Shown: positions 1 to 4,528 of the stretch, piece by piece | Position numbering within the stretch: position 1 is the first letter of the stretch | Layout of the letters: each line of letters starts with the position of its first letter | Program-made: the position numbers and the translations under genes | DNA from: Oligoflexia bacterium | GTDB taxonomy: Bacteria > Bdellovibrionota > UBA1018 | Length of the DNA stretch: 5,002 nt | Reading direction: 5' to 3' | Assembly: GCA_025352185.1 (NCBI GenBank) | Contig: JANXTV010000324.1 | Coordinates: 1-5,002, forward strand | Notes under the pieces: generated by a model | The model's database searches: none | What the model saw: only the letters and a program-made list of their open reading frames with translations | Told to the model about the DNA's origin: nothing

Positions 1-395
1 AAGTAGGCTCCTTGCAGAGATCCGTTTCTCAGGGCAGTGGCGTCGATCGCGGCCGGGTTTCCCACGAACATCGGACGTGCATCAAAAGCCGGAAAAAGCT
101 TAGGAAGGTGATCGTAAAACTTTTCGTCAAACGCGATGATGACCGTAACTGGCGCCGCGCGAACCTGTTCCGAATTGGCTCCCATGAGCGCCGGGTAAAG
201 TTTTTCCTTCTCCGAATCGGACTGGATGAATACGAAGCGGGCGGGGAGGGAATTCAGGCTCGTCGGCCCCCACTTTGCGAGGTCATAGATTCCGACTAGC
301 GTGTCTTTCGAAATGGGTCGCGGTAACCAATGGTGGTGCGTGCGCGCTTCAGTAAAGAGGGATCTCAGGGCTTCATTCGTGACGGCGGTGCTCAT
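1..395 (-). CDS. rutE: RutE-like malonic semialdehyde reductase (nitroreductase family), 3' end cut by window edge
   Basis: This minus-strand frame stays open from 395 to the window edge and gives 131 residues, about two thirds of the roughly 196 expected for RutE. The family is an FMN-dependent nitroreductase-fold enzyme that reduces malonic semialdehyde to 3-hydroxypropionate in the Rut pyrimidine-degradation pathway. From memory of E. coli RutE, the matching blocks are LFTEARTHHHW (residues 13-23), KWGPTSLNSLPARFVFI (41-57), APVTVIIAFDEKFYDHLPKLFP (80-102, shown here only as a landmark) and the FMN-site-like TALRNGSLQGAY at the cut end. The start at 395 places the LFTEART block 12 residues in, as in E. 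coli RutE. An in-frame ATG at 440 would add 15 residues. Neither start has a clear Shine-Dalgarno site, so 395 is chosen by homology. No other rut gene is visible, so the physiological substrate could differ. Confidence 0.88.
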   Translation of the reverse strand, partial: MSTAVTNEALRSLFTEARTHHHWLPRPISKDTLVGIYDLAKWGPTSLNSLPARFVFIQSDSEKEKLYPALMGANSEQVRAAPVTVIIAFDEKFYDHLPKLFPAFDARPMFVGNPAAIDATALRNGSLQGAY

Positions 396-496
396 ATCGG
401 TAAGGTAGCGGAGAAGGGGCGATAACGTAAGGCGATTCATTGGGAAAGATTATTCATCCCGTTGAACAATCCGAGGTTTCGAGGCACGCTAATGGA

Positions 497-853
497 ATGC
501 ACGAAAACTCTACGCTCCTCGGAATGGTTCTCCATTGGGTTGTCTCGGCCGCGGCTCTACTCGTCACGTCTAAGCTCGTACCGGGGTTTAAGGTTACCGG
601 TTTTAAATCGGCGCTCTGGGCAGCCGTGGTCATCGGACTCGCAAATATCTTCATCTGGCCACTCCTGATCTTCCTCACGCTCCCCATAAATATTCTTACG
701 CTCGGATTATTTACCTTCGTCGTAAACGGCATCGTTCTGAAAATTTGTGCCGGGCTCATTAAAGGTTTCGATATTAACGGATGGTTCGCCGCGATTTTTG
801 GCGCCATCGTCTTATCGATAGTGGGCTATTTCTTTCATTACTTTATGGTCTAG
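497..853 (+). CDS. YvlD-like / phage holin 4-2 superfamily membrane protein
   Basis: The product is a 118-residue, very hydrophobic protein with about four membrane helices (near residues 9-27, 38-55, 57-82 and 95-115). The pattern VPGF-V-GF--AL (28-40), then GLANIFIWPLLIFLTLPI (47-64) and TLGLFTFVVN (68-77), is diagnostic of the family called mycobacterial 4-TMS phage holin superfamily IV, or YvlD. Despite the name, members are ordinary chromosomal inner-membrane proteins, and Bacillus YvlD is linked to cell-envelope stress. Nothing nearby suggests a phage. ATG 497 is chosen because it gives the usual family length, with a weak GAGG at 481-484. A TTG at 440 in frame would add 19 unlikely residues, and ATG 524 is a shorter alternative. 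It is the first gene of a run with the two membrane-protein genes that follow. Confidence 0.85.
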   Translation: MHENSTLLGMVLHWVVSAAALLVTSKLVPGFKVTGFKSALWAAVVIGLANIFIWPLLIFLTLPINILTLGLFTFVVNGIVLKICAGLIKGFDINGWFAAIFGAIVLSIVGYFFHYFMV

Positions 854-864
854 GCGATTTTCGA

Positions 865-2055
865 ATGGTGAAAGTATCCCGGCAGTGGCTCATTTCCTAC
901 GCACTGGTTTTAATCGGGATCGTGATCCGAATTCGGCTGCTTCCTTTCTTGGCGGACGACGTACGTTACTTTTTTTCGTACTGGTACGAAATGGTTCGCA
1001 CCTACGGTTTTTCAGCCATCGGCGGAGACTTTTACGATCACACCCCGCACTTCGTTACCTTCCTTTGGTTAGGAAGTTACCTCGAGCCGTGGCTCGGGCC
1101 CCTTACGGTGATTAAATTAACGAGTCTCGTCTTTGACCCGATTCTCGCCGCCGGGGTAGGGACGATCGTCGCATCTTTCTCCGACGAAACGGACCGAGCG
1201 GGAGTTTTCTTTCGCGCTTTTGCGGTGACCTATCTGATTCCGACCGTCATTCTGAACGGATCGTGTTGGGGGCAATACGATGTCCTCTATTCCACGATGG
1301 CCATCTGGGCGGTCGCCGCCCTCGTTGATCCCCGAATAAAGCGGCGGGCACTGCGTTCCCATTTTTTCTTCGGACTTGGACTGGCGACCAAACTGCAGAT
1401 GATTTTTTTCTCCCCCCTCTACCTCGTTCTCTACCTCCGCCGAAAATTAAATCCCGTCGCACTTTTAGTCATTCCCGTGGTTTATCTCACCTCGATGATC
1501 CCGGCCCTCTTTGCCGGACGTACGCTGAAGGCTCTCGTTGGAATTTATTTGAATCAGTCCACGATTTTTCGGGCCCTAACGATGAACGCTCCGAATTTTT
1601 ACATGTGGATCTCGAATGACTATTACGACTGGGTTTATCCTAAAGGTGTCATTTTTGCGGGCCTCATTCTGCTTGCTTGCGCGTTTTTATTTGCGTGGCG
1701 ACTTAAGCAGGTCGGCATTCGTGAGATCCTCACGATGGCGGCCTTCTTTAGTTGGCTAAGTCCATTCGTACTTCCAAAAATGCATGAGCGATATTTTTAC
1801 CTGGCCGAAGTTTTTTCGGTGGCACTGATTCTAGTTGCCCCCAAGGGAAAGCGGCTGCTTCCGGTATTAACGGCGGCTCTCATTCAGGGCACGAGCCTAC
1901 TCACTTACGCACGTTATCTACTCCACGTAGAGCCAGTACCCTTCGTCGTGCTTCCCGCATTCCATTTAGTCGTGGCGATTCTCTGGATTCCGACGTTTTA
2001 TCCGTTTATGAAGGGAACTTCTGTCGGAATCGCCCACCACGAGGCGATCACTTGA
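865..2055 (+). CDS. GT-C type polytopic glycosyltransferase, Gpi18/GT87-like
   Basis: The product is a 396-residue integral membrane protein with roughly nine or ten hydrophobic segments. It has the layout of lipid-linked-sugar glycosyltransferases of the GT-C fold. An acidic pair sits in the first periplasmic loop (Asp31, Asp32, in LADDVRYFFSYWYE), where GT-C enzymes keep their catalytic acid. NGSCWGQYD (131-139) and KMHERYFY (305-312) match motifs I associate with the bacterial Gpi18-like mannosyltransferase/GT87 group. Such enzymes transfer a sugar from a polyprenyl-phosphate donor on the outer face of the inner membrane, but donor and acceptor cannot be read from the sequence. ATG 865 lies 11 bp after the previous stop with a weak AGGCG ahead of it. 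A longer in-frame start at 781 would overlap the previous gene by 73 bp and add non-membrane residues, so it is not preferred. Confidence 0.8.
   Translation: MVKVSRQWLISYALVLIGIVIRIRLLPFLADDVRYFFSYWYEMVRTYGFSAIGGDFYDHTPHFVTFLWLGSYLEPWLGPLTVIKLTSLVFDPILAAGVGTIVASFSDETDRAGVFFRAFAVTYLIPTVILNGSCWGQYDVLYSTMAIWAVAALVDPRIKRRALRSHFFFGLGLATKLQMIFFSPLYLVLYLRRKLNPVALLVIPVVYLTSMIPALFAGRTLKALVGIYLNQSTIFRALTMNAPNFYMWISNDYYDWVYPKGVIFAGLILLACAFLFAWRLKQVGIREILTMAAFFSWLSPFVLPKMHERYFYLAEVFSVALILVAPKGKRLLPVLTAALIQGTSLLTYARYLLHVEPVPFVVLPAFHLVVAILWIPTFYPFMKGTSVGIAHHEAIT
2041..2044 (+). promoter_or_regulatory. Ribosome binding site supporting the TTG start at 2052
   Basis: GAGG lies inside the last codons of the glycosyltransferase gene and is separated by 7 bases from TTG 2052. 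The TTG overlaps the upstream TGA stop as TTGA. No better start is available close by, so this site decides the start and implies translational coupling. Confidence 0.6.
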
Positions 2056-2651
2056 CGGCCGTAATTCGTCCCCCGACGGAACTCGAACTCTCGAACGCTT
2101 GGCAAGTTTTAAGGATTTTTATTCTTCCCATCGGTGCGGGAATCCCGGGAGGAGTCCTGCGGGCAAAGGAACTCGGTTACTCCTGGCCCATGATGACGGC
2201 CCTTTATTTTCTTTCGGACCTCCTGCTCGCATTGGTTTTTGAGCCGGTTATGCTTTTAGTAATTGCGATATCTAAGCGATCCGAAAGAGTGGCGCGGTTT
2301 AGACAGGTGCTTCGCCTCTCGATGGAGCGCACGACGAGGGATTACGGGACGCGACTGGGTCCGTTTGCACTCGTTATGATTGCTTTCGGAGTGGATCCGA
2401 TGACCGGGCGTGCGGCCGCGGCGGCGAATGGACACGGATTTCTTTCGGGGTGGATGCTGGCAATCATGGGCGACATGATTTTCTTTTCGATCCTGATGAT
2501 TTCCACTCTCTGGCTAAACAGCATCCTCGGCGATGGAACTTGGACGACTCTCATCATTCTCGCCCTGATGTTTATCATCCCACCTCTGGTCCGTCGGTTT
2601 CGGGAACGAAATCGGGGCCAAACCTCCTCAGATCCACTTAAAACCGAATAG
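2052..2651 (+). CDS. Conserved polytopic membrane protein of unknown function
   Basis: The product is a 199-residue membrane protein with about five hydrophobic segments (near residues 18-36, 47-74, 103-115, 132-155 and 165-181), a basic cytoplasmic-type loop (75-102) and a basic hydrophilic tail. The most striking stretch is GPFALVMIAFGVDPMTGR (103-120), with AAAAANGHGF just after it. Together with GAGIPGGVLRAK (28-39), it resembles an unannotated family of proteobacterial membrane proteins that I recall but cannot name. A distant similarity in layout to small multidrug export/DedA-like proteins (an early G-x-x-IP-G motif) is possible but unproven. The TTG start overlaps the preceding stop, which points to co-translation with the glycosyltransferase and perhaps a shared role in envelope or glycolipid handling. 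I assign no biochemical function. Confidence 0.75.
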   Translation: MTAVIRPPTELELSNAWQVLRIFILPIGAGIPGGVLRAKELGYSWPMMTALYFLSDLLLALVFEPVMLLVIAISKRSERVARFRQVLRLSMERTTRDYGTRLGPFALVMIAFGVDPMTGRAAAAANGHGFLSGWMLAIMGDMIFFSILMISTLWLNSILGDGTWTTLIILALMFIIPPLVRRFRERNRGQTSSDPLKTE

Positions 2652-2686
2652 GACAGTTGCGGGCAAATGTTCTCGCGTTTTCTAAT

Positions 2687-2705
2687 TGTTACTATTATAG
2701 TTACA
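2687..2705 (+). promoter_or_regulatory. 19-bp imperfect palindrome, candidate operator
   Basis: TGTTACTATTATAGTTACA is symmetric apart from one T/T mismatch pair and the central base: TGT-ACTAT on the left mirrors ATAGT-ACA on the right. It also contains two direct GTTAC copies 12 bp apart. It lies in an AT-rich patch about 50 bp upstream of the 60-residue gene and overlaps a possible -10 element (TATTAT, 2693-2698) that has no good -35. The symmetry is directly visible. A role as a dimeric regulator's site is inferred. Confidence 0.4.
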
Positions 2706-2713
2706 TTAAGTTC

Positions 2714-2725
2714 GGGGTGAACCCC
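2714..2725 (+). repeat. 12-bp GC palindrome GGGGTGAACCCC
   Basis: The arms GGGGT and ACCCC are perfect and separated by only 2 bases. That is too tight for a stable hairpin, and no T-run follows, so it is not a terminator of the preceding operon. It sits between the 19-bp palindrome and the start of the 60-residue gene and could be a protein-binding site. Chance is not excluded. Confidence 0.25.
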
Positions 2726-2754
2726 TAAAAACGTGAATCCTCAGAGGAGAGTCT

Positions 2755-2937
2755 ATGCGAGCGAGTTTAAGAGATCACCTTTATGAAGAAGCCCTAAACG
2801 GTAATATCGAGGCTTGTCAGAAGCTTCAGCGAGCAGAGCCCTGTCCGGCTCGCGAAAGCGATCGCGGTGATGACGACCGCGAGGATTCGCGATTAGTCAC
2901 TCACGAGAACTTTCTCTCCCTTCGCGAATTCGTTTAA
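2755..2937 (+). CDS. Small charged hypothetical protein (60 residues)
   Basis: I do not recognise this protein. It is short, hydrophilic and rich in Arg, Asp and Glu. The N-terminal half (LRDHLYEEALNGNIEACQKLQ, roughly residues 5-25) could form an amphipathic helix, the centre (29-45) is strongly charged and probably disordered, and the C terminus ends LSLREFV. Two cysteines (21 and 30) are present without a metal-site pattern. Support for a real gene is the strong ribosome site AGAGGAGA at 2743-2750, 4 bases before ATG, and its place in a same-strand row of small genes. Against it are the short length and an inverted repeat inside the frame. Its promoter is unclear: a palindrome and an AT-rich patch lie upstream, but no convincing sigma-54 site does. 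Confidence 0.55.
   Translation: MRASLRDHLYEEALNGNIEACQKLQRAEPCPARESDRGDDDREDSRLVTHENFLSLREFV
2862..2882 (+). repeat. Inverted repeat with 7-bp arms, candidate enhancer for the downstream sigma-54 promoter
   Basis: TCGCGGT and ACCGCGA are perfect inverted copies around a 7-base spacer. The centre lies about 145 bp upstream of the start point predicted for the sigma-54 promoter at 2991-3007, which is the usual distance for binding sites of NtrC-family activators. It falls inside the 60-residue coding frame and in locally CGCGA-rich sequence, so coincidence is possible. A lone copy of TCGCGGT recurs at 3521-3527, about 100 bp upstream of the next sigma-54 candidate. Confidence 0.3.
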
Positions 2938-2990
2938 AGAGGAAGTAAACGGTAGAACTCCTCGCGACATCCCAATTAGTCCCGGAAAGT

Positions 2991-3007
2991 TTGGCAGGAA
3001 TTTTGCG
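2991..3007 (+). promoter_or_regulatory. Sigma-54 (RpoN) -24/-12 promoter for the YflT-like gene
   Basis: TTGGCAGGAATTTTGCG fits the consensus YTGGCACG-N4-TTGCW, with GG at 2993-2994 and GC at 3005-3006 exactly 10 bases apart. Mismatches are G for C after GGCA and G for the final A/T. Transcription should begin near 3018, leaving a leader of only about 12 bases that still contains the GGGGG ribosome-site-like run at 3019-3023. A sigma-70 reading (TTGGCA, 15-base spacer, TATTAT at 3012-3017) has poor spacing and would start inside the ribosome site. Confidence 0.6.
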
Positions 3008-3029
3008 GGAGTATTATTGGGGGTCTATT

Positions 3030-3569
3030 ATGAACTACTCGAAATCAATTTTTGGAATTTACCGAAACCGTCACGATGCGGAGCGGGCAGTGCAGGCTCT
3101 GAAAGTGGCCGGATTCTATTCCGCAGATATATCGGTACTGGATTCACGCACGGGTAAAAATACATCCCGAGAAAAAAATGACGGCGCGACCGGTACCCTC
3201 TACGGGGCATTAGTCGGCGGTGTCTCCGGTCTTTTGGGAGGAATGGGAGTCATTGCGATTCCCGGCATGGGGCCACTGAATGCGGCGATTCCTCTCGCGG
3301 CGGCGGCAATCGGATTAGGGATAGGGGGGGTACTCGGTGGAATTAATGCGGCGATCCCGGAGGATGAAACCAATCTTTCAGAAACGCGGTGCCGTATTCT
3401 GGTTTCGGTGCACACCGACTCCCTCGAGTGGAGTCAAACGGCGCTCGAGATTTTTGAGCGAACGGGTGCGGAAGAGGTCGCCTCACCGGAAGTCACTCAT
3501 CACCCCCTCGTACGGCCTATTCGCGGTTCGGGTAAAGTTTCACCCGCAGATGAAAGAAAAATAATCTAG
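3030..3569 (+). CDS. YflT / general stress protein 17M-like domain protein with glycine-rich hydrophobic centre
   Basis: The 179-residue product has three parts. Residues 1-40 (FGIYRNRHDAERAVQALKVAGF, then ADISVLDS) form the start of a ferredoxin-like domain typical of the YflT/GSP17M stress-protein family, which often begins with a beta strand followed by an 'A..AV..L..AGF' helix. Residues 53-108 form a Gly/Ala-rich double hydrophobic segment around IPGMGP (77-82), of the glycine-zipper type, so membrane association is likely. Residues 119-152 (ETRCRILVSVHTDS ... ALEIFERTGAEEV) close the domain with a second strand and helix. Such proteins are stress-induced in other bacteria, but their activity is unknown. 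ATG 3030 is preferred because the in-frame TTG at 2991 lies within the sigma-54 -24 element. No ribosome site other than the GGGGG run is present. Confidence 0.78.
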   Translation: MNYSKSIFGIYRNRHDAERAVQALKVAGFYSADISVLDSRTGKNTSREKNDGATGTLYGALVGGVSGLLGGMGVIAIPGMGPLNAAIPLAAAAIGLGIGGVLGGINAAIPEDETNLSETRCRILVSVHTDSLEWSQTALEIFERTGAEEVASPEVTHHPLVRPIRGSGKVSPADERKII

Positions 3570-3595
3570 TGCAGGGAAAAAAGGGAGCCCGACGT

Positions 3596-3612
3596 TTGGT
3601 CCTTAGTTTGCA
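3596..3612 (+). promoter_or_regulatory. Candidate sigma-54 promoter for the disordered-protein gene
   Basis: TTGGTCCTTAGTTTGCA has the required GG (3598-3599) and GC (3610-3611) with 10 bases between, and a perfect TTGCA -12 element. The -24 element is weaker, with TC replacing CA after TTGG. The predicted start is near 3623, giving a leader of about 38 bases that includes AAGGGG ahead of ATG 3661. On its own this match could be chance. It is favoured by the two better sites beside it and by its place in the short gap between two genes. Confidence 0.45.
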
Positions 3613-3660
3613 CTTCTTTTAGTCGCAACCAGTAACTCATACCTATCGAAAGGGGTACCC

Positions 3661-3924
3661 ATGCCTACTCAAACGAACACCAACGAGTCGAACCGAAATG
3701 ACTCGAATAAGATGCGTCCGACAATTACGCCGAAACAGAATGAGAATCGTGACTCTCAACAACAACAGGGAGACATGAAATCTCGGACTTCAAACTCGGA
3801 TATTAAGTGGGGCGGAGCCGGTAAGTCGGCGGAATCCGACTCTTCCGAGGAAGAAGATGCGGGAACGAATAGCCGGGAAAAAAATCAGAAGAATCAGAAC
3901 CAAAACTCAGATTCTCGGAAGTAA
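3661..3924 (+). CDS. Small intrinsically disordered hydrophilic protein (87 residues)
   Basis: The protein contains almost no hydrophobic residues. It is dominated by Asn, Gln, Ser, Asp, Glu, Lys, Arg and Thr, with a QQQQ run (33-36), an acidic patch SDSSEEEDAG (59-68) and an Asn/Gln/Lys-rich tail (NQKNQNQNSDSRK). The only tryptophan lies in DIKWGGAGKSAE (47-58). This composition is that of hydrophilin-like stress proteins, but no named domain is visible, so a protective role is only suggested. AAGGGG at 3651-3656 is followed by TACC and the ATG, giving a good ribosome site. The gene sits between a candidate sigma-54 promoter and a strong intrinsic terminator, which marks it as a single-gene transcription unit. 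Confidence 0.72.
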   Translation: MPTQTNTNESNRNDSNKMRPTITPKQNENRDSQQQQGDMKSRTSNSDIKWGGAGKSAESDSSEEEDAGTNSREKNQKNQNQNSDSRK

Positions 3925-3967
3925 TTAGCCGCTCTAAGAAATAAAGTCGCAGTCAACACACATCAGC

Positions 3968-4013
3968 AAGAGTCCGAGGAACCATGATGGTCACCCTCGG
4001 ACTTTTCATTTTT
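3968..4013 (+). terminator. Strong intrinsic terminator after the disordered-protein gene
   Basis: AGTCCGAGG (3971-3979) pairs perfectly with CCTCGGACT (3995-4003). The stem extends to about 12 bp by pairing AAG (3968-3970) with TTT (4004-4006), one pair being G-U. A second short stem, ACCAT with ATGGT (3981-3985 and 3987-3991), lies inside the loop. TTTT at 4003-4006 and TTTTT at 4009-4013 follow directly. The hairpin begins 44 bases after the stop codon at 3922-3924. It should end transcripts of the disordered gene and isolate the next gene, which has its own promoter. Confidence 0.85.
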
Positions 4014-4026
4014 AGTCCTTTAATGC

Positions 4027-4043
4027 CTGGCACTGCACTTGCT
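4027..4043 (+). promoter_or_regulatory. Near-consensus sigma-54 (RpoN) promoter of the last small gene
   Basis: CTGGCACTGCACTTGCT matches YTGGCACG-N4-TTGCW at every specified position except T in place of the G after CAC. GG is at 4029-4030 and GC at 4041-4042, 10 bases apart. Transcription is expected near 4054. It lies between the upstream terminator and the ribosome site at 4061-4068, which leaves a compact 20-base leader. This is the strongest promoter in the window. Confidence 0.85.
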
Positions 4044-4060
4044 CGATTATCTGTAGAGGC

Positions 4061-4068
4061 AGAGGAGG
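4061..4068 (+). promoter_or_regulatory. Strong ribosome binding site deciding the start at 4074
   Basis: AGAGGAGG is an almost ideal Shine-Dalgarno sequence with 5 bases to ATG 4074. It lies downstream of the predicted sigma-54 start point, whereas the upstream ATG at 3984 would not be on that transcript. Confidence 0.8.
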
Positions 4069-4073
4069 TCTAT

Positions 4074-4493
4074 ATGGATAATCCGTTTGTAAAAAAGGTG
4101 AACGAAATCGTTACCGGAACCGCTTCCCACGTAATCAATCGCGCAAAAACGTATGAAACGGCGGGAGTAAAGAATCTCTCATATCTTGAAAAGCGCGGAC
4201 AGGTCCTCCTACTCCGCTGGATCCAGTCGGTTGCCGGCCACGTCGAAGAGCGTGCGGAGTTTCTTTTTTGGACACTCAGTACTCCCATTGGTTGGCTCAC
4301 CAGATTTCTCGATCGCGTCGAGGAAACCGAACGTCGACTCAACATTGGTCGGGAGAAAAAAGCGGGAGAGAAGAAATTACAAGAGGATGAAGTCAGTCGA
4401 ATGACGGATGAAGGGGGACCTTCAATGAATTCCGGTCTAGACGATGAGACTCCCGAGTTTTATGACCACGAACCTTACTCGAAGACGGGTTAG
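4074..4493 (+). CDS. Hypothetical small helical protein under sigma-54 control (139 residues)
   Basis: I do not recognise this protein. Residues 1-95 look mostly alpha-helical: MDNPFVKKVNEIVTGTAS, a Leu-rich segment LLLRWIQSVAGHVEE (45-59), then FLFWTLSTPIGWLTRFLDRV (63-82), whose aromatic and Leu residues suggest an amphipathic or membrane-touching helix. Residues 93-139 are highly charged and probably disordered (KKAGEKKLQEDE, then an acidic DDETPEFYDHEP). No signal peptide is present from this start. The in-frame ATG at 3984 is rejected because it lies in the loop of the upstream terminator and ahead of the sigma-54 start point. The gene is a single transcription unit and converges with the sigma-54 activator gene on its right, a possible regulator of it. 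Confidence 0.75.
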   Translation: MDNPFVKKVNEIVTGTASHVINRAKTYETAGVKNLSYLEKRGQVLLLRWIQSVAGHVEERAEFLFWTLSTPIGWLTRFLDRVEETERRLNIGREKKAGEKKLQEDEVSRMTDEGGPSMNSGLDDETPEFYDHEPYSKTG

Positions 4494-4528
4494 TTCATCG
4501 GGTTAAAGTGATTTTGGTAATTTTTCAC

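Noticed and set aside
12..299. Plus-strand open frame of 95 codons
   Set aside because: It lies opposite the clearly homologous RutE-like minus-strand gene and its translation is an Arg-rich shadow without family features.
497..853. Phage holin suggesting a prophage
   Set aside because: The family name is historical; members are common chromosomal membrane proteins, and no phage genes, integrase or attachment site are near.
2649..2665. GG-N10-GC pattern (TAGGACAGTTGCGGGCA) as a sigma-54 promoter for the 60-residue gene
   Set aside because: Only the GG and GC pairs fit; both the -24 and -12 elements otherwise deviate, and the site overlaps the previous stop codon. Such minimal matches occur often by chance.
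2991..3017. Sigma-70 promoter TTGGCA / TATTAT before the YflT-like gene
   Set aside because: The spacer is 15 bases and transcription would start within the ribosome site; the same bases fit a sigma-54 promoter much better.
3529..3546. CGGGT-N8-ACCCG inverted repeat upstream of the second sigma-54 candidate
   Set aside because: Arms are only 5 bp, lie within the YflT-like coding frame and do not resemble the dyad at 2862-2882 apart from a nearby TCGCGGT half-site.
3621..3952. Shared AGTCGCA heptamer at 3621-3627 and 3946-3952
   Set aside because: Two copies of a 7-mer in different positions relative to the promoters are within chance expectation; no symmetric or consistent spacing supports a binding site.
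3984..4073. N-terminal extension with signal-peptide character on the last small gene
   Set aside because: The ATG is in the loop of an intrinsic terminator and upstream of the sigma-54 start point; GAGGA before it is part of the hairpin stem. The start at 4074 has a far better ribosome site.
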